Below, one piece after another: positions 43,695 to 51,671 of a DNA stretch of 64,000 nt; the stretch's first letter is position 1; each line of letters starts with the position of its first letter. A program made the translations under genes and the position numbers. The DNA is taken from assembly GCF_015326965.1 (NCBI RefSeq), contig NZ_CP017659.1:4096501-4160500 (forward strand), written 5' to 3'. The notes below the pieces were generated by a model. That model was not told where the DNA came from. It saw nothing but the letters and a program-made list of their open reading frames with translations, and searched no databases. Source of the stretch: Paenibacillus sp. JZ16 (GTDB taxonomy: Bacteria > Bacillota > Bacilli > Paenibacillales > Paenibacillaceae).

Positions 43695-44030
43695 TTAATC
43701 CTGTTTCTTACCTGTTCCTTCCGATTGCAGTGTCTCCAAGTATTTATCCAAGTTGTCAAAGCGCTCGTTCCATATGCTCCGGTAATTATCAAGCCAATGG
43801 TCCAATTCCTGAAACGGCTCCGACCGCAGCTTGTAGCTCCGCCGGTTGGCCTCCGCCCTTACCTCTACCAAGCCGGCTTCCAGCAGCACCTTCAGATGCT
43901 TGGAGGCTTGTGGCTGCCGAATGTCAAGACGTTCAGCGATTTCTCCTACCGTTAAAGAACCCTTCAGCAGGAGACTCACAATACGAAAACGGTTCGGTTC
44001 GGCCAAAGCGTTAAATGTTGTTAGTTCCAT
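43695..44030 (-). CDS. ArsR-family transcriptional regulator
   Basis: 111-aa winged-helix repressor. NALAEPNRFRIVSLLLKGSL, then VGEIAERLDIRQPQASKHLK as recognition region and AEANRRSYKL as wing. No CxC metal site (ELCVCDL) is present, so it is not a metalloregulator of the classic type. It heads a two-gene operon with an SRPBCC protein. The promoter at 44159-44188 holds AGGAATATTCCT between -35 and -10, and probably serves autorepression. Confidence 0.92.
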   Translation of the reverse strand: MELTTFNALAEPNRFRIVSLLLKGSLTVGEIAERLDIRQPQASKHLKVLLEAGLVEVRAEANRRSYKLRSEPFQELDHWLDNYRSIWNERFDNLDKYLETLQSEGTGKKQD

Positions 44031-44158
44031 CTTGTAGTGATGACGGGTACAGACCCGCTGCTATAGCGTGTACGGTGATTGTCAGTTCTCTCTGTCCACG
44101 TCACCATCATCACCTCTTTTTTTTGCTGATTTATTGGTGTGCCGTATTTCCTGATAAC

Positions 44159-44197
44159 AATATACCACGATAGGAATATTCCTGTAAAGGAATATTT
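44159..44197 (-). promoter_or_regulatory. Promoter with ArsR operator
   Basis: Minus strand: -35 TTTACA (44188-44183), 18-bp spacer, -10 TATATT (44164-44159). The spacer begins within AGGAATATTCCT (44172-44183), a perfect 12-bp palindrome; AGGAATATTT repeats at 44188-44197. A leader of about 120 nt separates it from the ArsR start. Confidence 0.7.
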
Positions 44198-44227
44198 AAG
44201 TTATTTTTTGATTTTTTTTCACAACAC

Positions 44228-44276
44228 AAAAAAAAGCAATAAACGCGGGTCTTTTACTCGACCACGTCTATTGCTT
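44228..44276 (-). terminator. Terminator of the GIY-YIG gene
   Basis: AAGCAATAGACGTGG pairs with CGCGTTTATTGCTT around a 14-nt loop and is followed by T8 on the minus strand. Confidence 0.88.
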
Positions 44277-44294
44277 CTTGTCATTTATCCTTCC

Positions 44295-44651
44295 TTACTT
44301 AAAGAACACCTTGTCTATATTATATTTGGCCTTGAATTCATTAATGATATAGGTCTCATAGATCTCTCTGTGAACGGCGTCTTCAATGACGCAGACCTCG
44401 ATTCTTGTAACCTCATCCCGATGCTCCTTGATCGGAGAGACGCTATCTTCGAAATGCTTCTTGATCCGCGGTCTGAGCTTTCTTGCTTTGCCAACGAACA
44501 GGAGCTCCTCCTTGCTGTTGTAGAACATGAAGATCCCGCCCCGATCTCTTGGAATCAGGTGAAAATCTGTAAATCCGTAAATGTGGCTCAACTCCGGAGC
44601 AGCCTGCTTGGTAATGGTAACGTCCACCTTGGGAATGGTTATATTGATCAC
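44295..44651 (-). CDS. GIY-YIG-type nuclease domain protein
   Basis: 118-aa single-domain protein. GGIFMFYNSKEELLFVGKAR followed by LRPRIKKHF is the GIY-YIG fold in its UvrC-like form, where the first motif has diverged (GIF-FYN). A glutamate that could act as metal ligand is in HREIYETYIINEFKAKYN. Function is unknown: DNA repair or RNA-related. The start is a GTG at 44651 with GAGG about 15 nt upstream. It stands alone. Confidence 0.85.
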   Translation of the reverse strand: MINITIPKVDVTITKQAAPELSHIYGFTDFHLIPRDRGGIFMFYNSKEELLFVGKARKLRPRIKKHFEDSVSPIKEHRDEVTRIEVCVIEDAVHREIYETYIINEFKAKYNIDKVFFK

Positions 44652-44803
44652 GACTAACGCTCACTTCCTCAATCATATATTGATCTAAATCGTATCACTA
44701 ATCTGCTAATTTGCCCATGCGGGAAATTCAAAATCACCCTTCTCTGGGCATCCGCATAGGATGGAAACTAGGTATGACTAATAACGATGGGGGTCTTTTT
44801 TAT

Positions 44804-45115
44804 ATGAGCATTCAACATTCCGGACACCAGGAACAAACCTTATATCAAGCCGAACCCAACATGACGCACAACATCAAATCGGTTCGCGATCATATTCACC
44901 ATCTATGCGGGCAGCATGCGAATCAGCTGGTTCGTGTCGAAACGCTCGACGGTGATGTTTTTGAAGGAACGATCATGCATTGCGAGAAGGGAGTTCTGTA
45001 CTTGAGTCTGTCCGGGTACGAAAACCAGCGCGGCTTCGGTCCCGGTTACTATAATAATGTCATTCTCCCCTTAGTTCTCTTCGAATTGCTTGTCATTACG
45101 CTGCTGTATACCTAG
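44804..45115 (+). CDS. Small hypothetical protein with Sm-like segment
   Basis: 103-aa protein (from ATG 44804; GGGGG is 10 nt upstream, while upstream in-frame ATGs at 44774 and 44717 have poorer sites). The central QLVRVETLDGDVFEGTIMHC and GVLYLSL resemble a short LSm-type beta barrel. It ends in a hydrophobic helix (NNVILPLVLFELLVITLLYT) that could anchor it in the membrane. Not recognised as a named family. It may form a transcription unit with the Pro-rich gene 90 bp downstream. Confidence 0.68.
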   Translation: MSIQHSGHQEQTLYQAEPNMTHNIKSVRDHIHHLCGQHANQLVRVETLDGDVFEGTIMHCEKGVLYLSLSGYENQRGFGPGYYNNVILPLVLFELLVITLLYT

Positions 45116-45205
45116 AATTTGGGGACTGTATCCATGCTTGCCTTAGTTTGCAGCTTCAAGAGCAATTGCCAACCTATATAAACCCGATTAAGGAGTGAAC
45201 CCAAT

Positions 45206-45496
45206 ATGGCATTTATGCCGCCGCAAGGACCTCAGGGACCACAGCAAGGACCCTTATCCCCACCTCCAACCACGATCCCCCAACAACCTTTGGCCAGTGT
45301 CTTTGCCGTTGACCCGGGAGCGATCACAGGATGTTTGTTTCGCTTCACCTATATTTGGCCGAGATTTGGGCCTGGCTTCTGGTTTTTTCCGACCTTCGTC
45401 GGCCGCACCTCAGTCGCCGGTTTCCGATGGACGGGAAGAAGATGGGTCTTCTCGGGATTCGATTTAAGAAGGATCGAGTCGTTTACCTGTTACTAA
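45206..45496 (+). CDS. Small Pro-rich/aromatic hypothetical protein
   Basis: 96-aa protein. The N-terminal 32 residues are Pro/Gln-rich (MPPQGPQGPQQGPLSPPPTT). The C-terminal 60 residues are rich in Phe, Trp, Arg and Gly (WPRFGPGFWFFPTFVGRTSV, then GFRWTGRRWVFSGFDLRRIE). AAGGAG precedes the ATG. It resembles small spore-coat or inclusion-type proteins in composition only; no family recognised. It follows the Sm-like gene in the same orientation. Confidence 0.75.
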   Translation: MAFMPPQGPQGPQQGPLSPPPTTIPQQPLASVFAVDPGAITGCLFRFTYIWPRFGPGFWFFPTFVGRTSVAGFRWTGRRWVFSGFDLRRIESFTCY

Positions 45497-45784
45497 CCCT
45501 TATCATCATCAAGGGCTGAAGTCAGCAGGTACGATCAATGACCCCGGTGATCCACCTGCTCATCAAGAGAGTGCCCCTGCGGCGCTCTCGAGCTGCTCTT
45601 GCATCATGGACAAGCTTCCCTTAACAGAGGCTTCCTCTTCAGGGTTCCCATTTTCCCAAAAAAATAAAGTTCTTGATTATCCTCCGGCAACATTAAATAA
45701 TATGTAACAGTCCCTCTTTAAATCCGATAATGAAGATTGGGATATACCATTAATAAACACAGCAGAAAGGTTGACTTGAACACC
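45497..45784. other. Intergenic region before the MFS exporter
   Basis: 288 bp. A short hairpin (ACCCTT/AAGGGCT) follows the small gene at 45495-45515 without a T run. Otherwise no gene or clear operator is visible. Confidence 0.4.
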
Positions 45785-46990
45785 ATGGAACTATCGCAGC
45801 ACGCCACTGGGAAACAAAGCGCCAAAGAGCCCTTTCCCATCTCTATACTGTCTTTAACCGTTGGCGCTTTTGCTATTGGCATGACGGAATTTGTCATCAT
45901 GGGAATACTCCCGAATGTTGCAGATGACCTGAATGTCAGCATTGCATCGGCCGGGCAGCTGATTACAATGTACGCCCTTGGGGTAGCCGTAGGAGCCCCT
46001 ATTCTAACGGTTCTAACCCACCAAATACCGCAAAAAAAGCTGCTCCTGCTGCTCATGGGCCTATTTATTCTGGGTAACGGCATTTCGGTCTTTGCTCCGA
46101 GCTATGCCGTTCTTATGGGTGCCCGAATGCTGACCGCGCTGACGCACGGTACTTTCTTCGGCGTGGGAGCCGTCATTGCTTCGAACCTCGTGCGGCCGGA
46201 CAAGCGTGCCGGGGCGGTATCCGTCATGATGGCCGGATTAACGATAGCCAATATCATCGGAGTTCCGATCGGCACCTTCATCGGCCAGACGATGGGCTGG
46301 CGCGCTTCATTCGCCGCAATTGCCGTTATGGGGGTGTTGGCATTGATCGGCATCCTGATCTTCATTCCGAAGCTACGGCAGGAACAAGCGTCAAGCATCA
46401 CGCAGCAAATTACAGCCCTTATCAGGCCACAACTCCTTCTCTTCCTGCTGATTGGGGCGCTTGGCAACGCCGGCCTGTTCGCCGTCTTCACTTATATCGC
46501 GCCGCTGCTGATTAAGATCACCGGCTTTGCCGAACCGAGCGTCACCTGGATTCTGATCCTGTTCGGTATCGGCGTAACCGTCGGTAATATCATCGGCGGC
46601 AGGCTGGCCGACTGGAAGCTGCTGCCCTCCATTCTGGGTGTTTATTTTGCGACAGCTGTCATTCTGACCATCCTCACCGTGACGATCCATAACCCGGTCA
46701 CCGCCGTGCTGACCATCGTGTTGTGGGGAGCTGCCTCTTTCGCCGTTATGCCGGGAATGCAGGTGCGAGTCATGAGTCTGGCCCAGTCCGCTCCCGCTCT
46801 CGCCTCTACGGCAACCCACTCTGCGGGCAATCTCGGAAATGCAGCAGGGGCCTTTATCGGAGGGTTGGTCATTACCCATCTAAGCTTAACGGCCCTGCCT
46901 TGGGTGGGCGCTGGTTTGGTGGGACTCGCCTTCATTCTGGGAGCAGCTTGTTATATGTATGAACGCAAGGCCGTAACGGTTAATGCTTAG
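45785..46990 (+). CDS. MFS transporter, DHA1/AraJ-type exporter
   Basis: 401-aa major facilitator with 12 helices. The opening LTVGAFAIGMTEFVIMGILP is characteristic of the YdhP/AraJ/PbuE-like group. Motif C-like AGLTIANIIGVPIGTFIG and the late GNAAGAFIGGLVI are present. These transporters export sugars, purines or drugs. The ATG at 45785 has a loosely spaced AAAGG; a TTG at 45776 with closer spacing is a real alternative. Monocistronic. Confidence 0.9.
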   Translation: MELSQHATGKQSAKEPFPISILSLTVGAFAIGMTEFVIMGILPNVADDLNVSIASAGQLITMYALGVAVGAPILTVLTHQIPQKKLLLLLMGLFILGNGISVFAPSYAVLMGARMLTALTHGTFFGVGAVIASNLVRPDKRAGAVSVMMAGLTIANIIGVPIGTFIGQTMGWRASFAAIAVMGVLALIGILIFIPKLRQEQASSITQQITALIRPQLLLFLLIGALGNAGLFAVFTYIAPLLIKITGFAEPSVTWILILFGIGVTVGNIIGGRLADWKLLPSILGVYFATAVILTILTVTIHNPVTAVLTIVLWGAASFAVMPGMQVRVMSLAQSAPALASTATHSAGNLGNAAGAFIGGLVITHLSLTALPWVGAGLVGLAFILGAACYMYERKAVTVNA

Positions 46991-47047
46991 TCTGTCCCGA
47001 TAGATACAAAACTCTCGTTGCCACACGAGGCACGAACCATGTTGAAA

Positions 47048-47081
47048 AGGCGTAACCGGCCATTGCACCCCGGTTACGCCT
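47048..47081. terminator. Bidirectional terminator between MFS and greA genes
   Basis: AGGCGTAACCGG and CCGGTTACGCCT form a 12-bp perfect stem, with TTTT on the minus side and TTATATTTATATTTT on the plus side. Confidence 0.88.
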
Positions 47082-47112
47082 TATATTTATATTTTCGTTG
47101 ATTCTTCTGCGA

Positions 47113-47589
47113 TTACAGAGCTTTGATCTCCAGCAGCTCGTACTTAACGATACCCATCGGCGCATCCACGTTGACCTGATCGCCTACTGCTTTGCCCATT
47201 AGCGCTTTACCAAGTGGACTTTCATAGGAGACTTTATTGTTCAATACGTCTGCTTCTGCCGGTCCTACGACTTGATATTCAAGCTTCTCCGCAAACTCGA
47301 TGTCGTTCAGAACGACATTCGAACCAACATTCACCGTTTTCGAGCTCACTTGATTGGCGTCGACAATCCGGGCGTTGTTGAGTGTTTTTTCCAGGATGAT
47401 GATGCGCGTTTCCATAAACGCCTGGTCGTTCTTGGCCGAATGGTACTCGCTATTCTCCTTCAAGTCACCATAGCTGATCGCGAGCTTGATCCGTTCCGCT
47501 AACTCTTTGCGTTTCACATACTTGAGGTCATCAAGTTCTTCCTGGAGTTTATCATAGCCCTCCTGGGTCAAGATCAGTTCTTCTGCCAT
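47113..47589 (-). CDS. greA: Transcription elongation factor GreA
   Basis: 158-aa factor that stimulates RNA polymerase cleavage of backtracked transcripts. The N-terminal coiled coil has GDLKENSEYHSAKNDQAFME with its acidic tip. The C-terminal FKBP-like domain has VSYESPLGKALMGKAVGDQV. From ATG 47589 the length is exactly the family standard. An alternative ATG 15 nt upstream exists. It is monocistronic with the terminator at 47048. Confidence 0.95.
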   Translation of the reverse strand: MAEELILTQEGYDKLQEELDDLKYVKRKELAERIKLAISYGDLKENSEYHSAKNDQAFMETRIIILEKTLNNARIVDANQVSSKTVNVGSNVVLNDIEFAEKLEYQVVGPAEADVLNNKVSYESPLGKALMGKAVGDQVNVDAPMGIVKYELLEIKAL

Positions 47590-47904
47590 GTTCATCACAT
47601 CCACTTTTTAATTTCTTACTTCTAGTGTACTCTTTATTTCGAAAATAAGCGAAAACTTTCTGAAAATCGATGGATGGAATATTTGGTAGTTAAAACCACT
47701 GGCGGGCCGCTACCCGAATTGAACCACTTGGACAGTTATATATGATGGATTATTTTGAACAAATCAAGATCGTTATATACCCTAAAGAGAACCATAATAG
47801 CCCCTGATTTCTCCGCAAGGAGAACCAGGGGCTATGCATGATAGATGGAATGCCGCGCCTATCGGCACATGCATCCGTCGGCTATGATATTCACCGCCAA
47901 TACC
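47590..47904. other. Intergenic region between greA and mtlD
   Basis: 315 bp. It holds the greA promoter region and the mtlD terminator at 47799-47835. Nothing else is recognised. Confidence 0.5.
47799..47835 (-). terminator. Terminator of the mtl operon
   Basis: TAGCCCCTG and CAGGGGCTA form a 9-bp perfect stem, with an inner TTCTCC/GGAGAA stem. The T run is weak. Confidence 0.75.
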
Positions 47905-49074
47905 TTACGAACCCGCTTCGATATCAGCCTTCATCGCATCATACTGCTCCATCAGCTCACCCATGATCGGATGCTCACCGGCAATTCCGGTATATTGGGA
48001 AGCCGTGTCGCTTGCACCGATATCCCGGACGGATGCTTGCAGCTCCACACTCTCCGGATCTTCCGGAACATCGAACATCAGAGCCGCTGCCATGGATTTC
48101 GCCAAGCTCTTGTACGCAAGCCCGCTTTCGAAAGCCAGCATGGCTGGCGACACCAGACGGTCGCCCGGGGACAGCTTCCGGATCGGGGAGCGGCCGACGC
48201 GGGACACCTCGTCGGTCAGCGCCGGATTGCGGAACCGCTCCAGAATGGTATCGATATACGCTCCATGCTCGGAAGGATTAAAGCCGTGTTTATGCACGAG
48301 CGCAGCTCCCGTCTCCTCCAGTACCGCGCGGACATGACTCGCTACCTCTTCGTCCTTCATGGCGTCCTGGATCGTCTCGTAGCCCTTAAGAAAGCCCACG
48401 TACGCTGCTGAGCAGTGTCCGGTATTTACCGTGAACAGCTTCCGTTCAATATACGGCTCCAGGCGATCCACATAGTGAATGCCCTCCACAGGGATATAGT
48501 CCTTAAACATCTGCGAGCGGTCCACCGCCCACTCATAGAACGGCTCCACCACGACCTTCAGACGGTCCTCATGCTGCTGCAGCGGCACAATCCGGTCTAC
48601 GGCCGCATCCGGAAAAGCAACCCGCTGATCAGCCTTCTGCTTCGTCTCATCATCAAGTTTCCCGTAGACGTGCTCTTTCAGCTGCGTGCTGCCGCCGATG
48701 GCATTCTCGCATGCAATAATATGAAGGGGGGCGGCCGACTCCGCTTGCAGCCGGAGCTTCAGCCCCTCGGCAATGGTACCGGCGATGAACTTCAGTATGT
48801 TCACGCCTACCGCTGTTGTCACGAGATCCGCTTCCGCTACTGCACGTGCAGCAGCTTCCGGCTCCGAGGCGCTATGGAGTGCCGTGATGCCTTTAACGAT
48901 CGTGGTCTCCTGTCCTTCGCTGGCCAAGGTTACGGGATACTCCCCGCGCACTTTCAGCTCCGACACCAACTCTTCGTTCACGTCGATAAAACAAACCTCG
49001 TAACCGGCTTGTGACAGCAAGAGCCCTATAAAACCGCGTCCGATGTTCCCTGCTCCAAAATGGACTGCTTTCAT
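47905..49074 (-). CDS. mtlD: Mannitol-1-phosphate 5-dehydrogenase
   Basis: 389-aa NAD-dependent enzyme that converts mannitol-1-phosphate to fructose-6-phosphate. The nucleotide-binding motif FGAGNIGRGFIG is at residues 6-17. The polyol dehydrogenase signature is in ENAIGGSTQLKEHV, and catalytic Lys and His are within VEGIHYVDRLEPYIERKLFTVNTGHCSAAY. It is the last gene of the operon, overlapping mtlF by 4 bp. Confidence 0.96.
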   Translation of the reverse strand: MKAVHFGAGNIGRGFIGLLLSQAGYEVCFIDVNEELVSELKVRGEYPVTLASEGQETTIVKGITALHSASEPEAAARAVAEADLVTTAVGVNILKFIAGTIAEGLKLRLQAESAAPLHIIACENAIGGSTQLKEHVYGKLDDETKQKADQRVAFPDAAVDRIVPLQQHEDRLKVVVEPFYEWAVDRSQMFKDYIPVEGIHYVDRLEPYIERKLFTVNTGHCSAAYVGFLKGYETIQDAMKDEEVASHVRAVLEETGAALVHKHGFNPSEHGAYIDTILERFRNPALTDEVSRVGRSPIRKLSPGDRLVSPAMLAFESGLAYKSLAKSMAAALMFDVPEDPESVELQASVRDIGASDTASQYTGIAGEHPIMGELMEQYDAMKADIEAGS

Positions 49075-49511
49075 GCGCCCATTCCTCCTTCGAAGATGGC
49101 CAGAATCTCCTCTTCGCTGGAAGCGTTCATCACCTTCTCAATGCTCTCATCGTCCGTGAAGATCATAGCCACATTCGTCAGAATCTCCATGTGGTCACCA
49201 CCGGCAGCCGCGATACCAATGACAATAAACGCCGGCTCATCTCCTCCGAAATCTACCCCTTCCGGGAAGCGAACGATGGACAGTCCCGTTGAGATTACCA
49301 TGCCTTTAGCCTCTTTGGTGCCGTGGGGAATCGCGAGTCCTCCGCCCATATAAGTGGAGGCAATCTCTTCGCGTTCCAGCATTTTATCTACGTAATCTTC
49401 GGATACATGGCCTGCCTGCACTAGCAGATTCCCCGCCATGCGGATGGCTTCGCTCTTGCTATCAGCCTTTGCGTTCAGTACGACTTTATCTTTGGACAGT
49501 ATGTTACTCAT
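49071..49511 (-). CDS. mtlF: Mannitol-specific PTS enzyme IIA
   Basis: 146-aa phosphocarrier that passes phosphate from HPr to MtlA. The phosphorylated histidine is H63 in GGGLAIPHGTKEAK. Later IGIAAAGGDHMEIL is typical. It lies between mtlR (16 bp upstream end to start) and mtlD (4-bp overlap). Confidence 0.95.
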   Translation of the reverse strand: MSNILSKDKVVLNAKADSKSEAIRMAGNLLVQAGHVSEDYVDKMLEREEIASTYMGGGLAIPHGTKEAKGMVISTGLSIVRFPEGVDFGGDEPAFIVIGIAAAGGDHMEILTNVAMIFTDDESIEKVMNASSEEEILAIFEGGMGA

Positions 49512-49527
49512 GTTGGTCTCCTTCTTT

Positions 49528-51597
49528 CTATGGTCTGTGATTGAAAAAATGCTGAAGCTCTTCTGCTAAATAGGATCGGATTTCTTCCTCGCTGCCCCGC
49601 TCCATCAGCTCAATCAGCTCGGAGTGAAGCAGCATGGCGCTAATTTCACTGAGCACCTCCAAGCTCTCCTTCGGAAGCTGCTTCGGTGCCAGCATCAGCA
49701 GTATGACACCCGCCTCCGCCCCGTCCTCCAGCGGCGCTCGATGCGTCAGCCGGAACAAGGTTAGCGACGGCCAGGTAATATGGCGGCTGCGCGTATGGAA
49801 CAAGGCCAGCGTCGTATCCGGAATGAGCTGGGTACCCATCCGTTCGCGCTCAAGCAAACGCTCCTTCACCTTCTCCGCATCACGAACAGCCCCGCGCTCA
49901 ACCACCTTAGTCAAAGCTTCGCTCAAGGTGCCCTGCAAATCATCCTGCCGATTATCCAGGTGGTACACATGAAAGCCATCCAGTAGCGATACAATCTCGT
50001 TCATCAGGGCTGCCTGCATGCGCAGACGCTCGAATGATGCAACCTTACGCTCTTCCTCGATGCGCTTACTGGCAGCCATGCCCGCAGCCGTTTTCAGGGA
50101 TGTGCTCTGGATAAATTGCAGCAGCGCCTCTTTATCATCCGCCGTGAGCAGCGGACTTAATCTCACATACCGATCCTTCGGCAGCGGAAGATCAATAGTC
50201 GAAATAATAAGGTCATATTGCTCCTTCGGTATCCGGGCCGCTTCATACCACGAGACGTTGCCGAGCACCTCAATCTGCGGCATCTCCTTATTCAGCCGGG
50301 TCCCGAGAAGCCTAGAGGAGCTAAGACCGCTGGAACATACCAGGATGGCCTTCAGATGATGTCCCAGCTGGTTCAGCCGTTCGCTGGAAGCACCGAAATG
50401 CATAACCAGAAACCCGATTTCTTCATCCGGGACCATCATGTCCAGCTTCATGTCATCAACTGAACGACGGACGATTCCGAACAGCTCCTCATAATCCTTC
50501 CGAATCGGGCTCAGCAAGGGATTCCGGATCCGGGTCCCTTCCCGAATCCGTTTCATGGCAGCCCCGATGTGCTCCACCAGACCTGCCCGCAGCGTGCGGT
50601 CTTCCTGGAACGGAATGCCTGTGCGCCCCTGAACCCGTTCGATAAGACGCTGAGCGATTTCCACCATCTCTACATCCGTGTGAGCCAGTTCGCTGATCTC
50701 GGACATGTCCTTCGCTGATTCGAATAAATGAGCAATATATTTCATTTCAGGATCGTGAATATCTATCTTCAAGATTTGGCCTAGACGACTCGCAAAATCC
50801 TGTGCCTCCTCCACCGACGAGGAGGATTTACCATATGCCGTAATATCCGTTGTCTCAATGCTCCGCCCCTGCTTGATCCTGTTTACGGAAACCGATAACG
50901 CTATGAGCATCGCGGTATATGCACCTTCGCTAAGCCCCTCCGTCCAATCCCAGTTCATATCCCATAAACATTTCTCTACATCCAGCAGCACTGGTTTATC
51001 AATCATGGAGAGCAGACGTGCGGTCACCGGCTCGTTATGATTCCCATATCCATCCCCGACAAGATCGGAGTAATCCAAATATTCCTCGACAAGCCGACAA
51101 ATCGCCGACCGCCTTACGCCTTCCGATCCTTCAATCTCGATACCATAGCCTCTCCGGCGAATTAGGGTAAGGTTAAACCGCTTCATCCATGGCTCCAGCT
51201 CATCCAGGTCATTACTGATGGTCGGCACGGTGACCTTTAAACTATGGGCCAAAGCAAACAGTTTGACGGGTTCATTCGCCTCAAGCAGGGCGCAGAGCAT
51301 GAGGATTTTGCGCTCCTCCACGGAATAATCGGCCGGCTTCCCTGTAAGCAGGCGTTTCCGCAGCTGAGCCATGTCCTCAGGCGTCTCCTCTTCCAGCCGG
51401 ATGCCCGTGCCCGACTTTTTATGAAGCAGAACGCCTGTGCCCTGCAATTCCTTCTCAATCTCCTCCATTTCCCGGTGAACCGTCCTGACGCTGACCCCGA
51501 CCTCAGCGGCTATTTCTGCAGCCGTCATGCCCTCGTTCCTGCTCATCAGGAGCAGAAGGATTTGTCGTTGGCGGGCAGTGATGTGTCTCAGACGCAT
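49528..51597 (-). CDS. mtlR: MtlR, PRD-containing transcriptional activator of the mannitol operon
   Basis: 689-aa regulator. Order: two helix-turn-helix regions (about 1-140), PRD1 (about 190-300), PRD2 (about 310-410), EIIB-like domain with C421 (LVCSSGLSSSR) and EIIA-like domain with H601 (LALFHTRSRH). PRD2 H343 and H400 match the regulatory sites known in Bacillus MtlR. In PRD1 the second His (H290) is present, but the first appears to be Ala (about 233). The ATG at 51597 follows AAGGGGG. It activates mtlA when PTS sites indicate mannitol flow. Confidence 0.94.
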   Translation of the reverse strand: MRLRHITARQRQILLLLMSRNEGMTAAEIAAEVGVSVRTVHREMEEIEKELQGTGVLLHKKSGTGIRLEEETPEDMAQLRKRLLTGKPADYSVEERKILMLCALLEANEPVKLFALAHSLKVTVPTISNDLDELEPWMKRFNLTLIRRRGYGIEIEGSEGVRRSAICRLVEEYLDYSDLVGDGYGNHNEPVTARLLSMIDKPVLLDVEKCLWDMNWDWTEGLSEGAYTAMLIALSVSVNRIKQGRSIETTDITAYGKSSSSVEEAQDFASRLGQILKIDIHDPEMKYIAHLFESAKDMSEISELAHTDVEMVEIAQRLIERVQGRTGIPFQEDRTLRAGLVEHIGAAMKRIREGTRIRNPLLSPIRKDYEELFGIVRRSVDDMKLDMMVPDEEIGFLVMHFGASSERLNQLGHHLKAILVCSSGLSSSRLLGTRLNKEMPQIEVLGNVSWYEAARIPKEQYDLIISTIDLPLPKDRYVRLSPLLTADDKEALLQFIQSTSLKTAAGMAASKRIEEERKVASFERLRMQAALMNEIVSLLDGFHVYHLDNRQDDLQGTLSEALTKVVERGAVRDAEKVKERLLERERMGTQLIPDTTLALFHTRSRHITWPSLTLFRLTHRAPLEDGAEAGVILLMLAPKQLPKESLEVLSEISAMLLHSELIELMERGSEEEIRSYLAEELQHFFNHRP

Positions 51598-51627
51598 GGC
51601 CCCCTTCTTCATGAAATGAAAGACAAC

Positions 51628-51647
51628 GCCGGCGTTGCTACGCCAGC
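51628..51647 (-). promoter_or_regulatory. Hairpin between mtlA and mtlR
   Basis: GCTGGCGT and ACGCCGGC form an 8-bp stem (one G-T pair). It has no T run and may tune relative expression or mRNA stability of mtlA over mtlRFD. Confidence 0.45.
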
Positions 51648-51671
51648 GTGTCATATGGTTTTAGGCTTATG

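Noticed and set aside
44057..44120. Riboswitch or attenuator in the ArsR leader
   Set aside because: A GGTGAT/ATCACC pairing and a T run exist on the plus strand, but they are on the wrong strand for the ArsR transcript and no known aptamer could be recognised.
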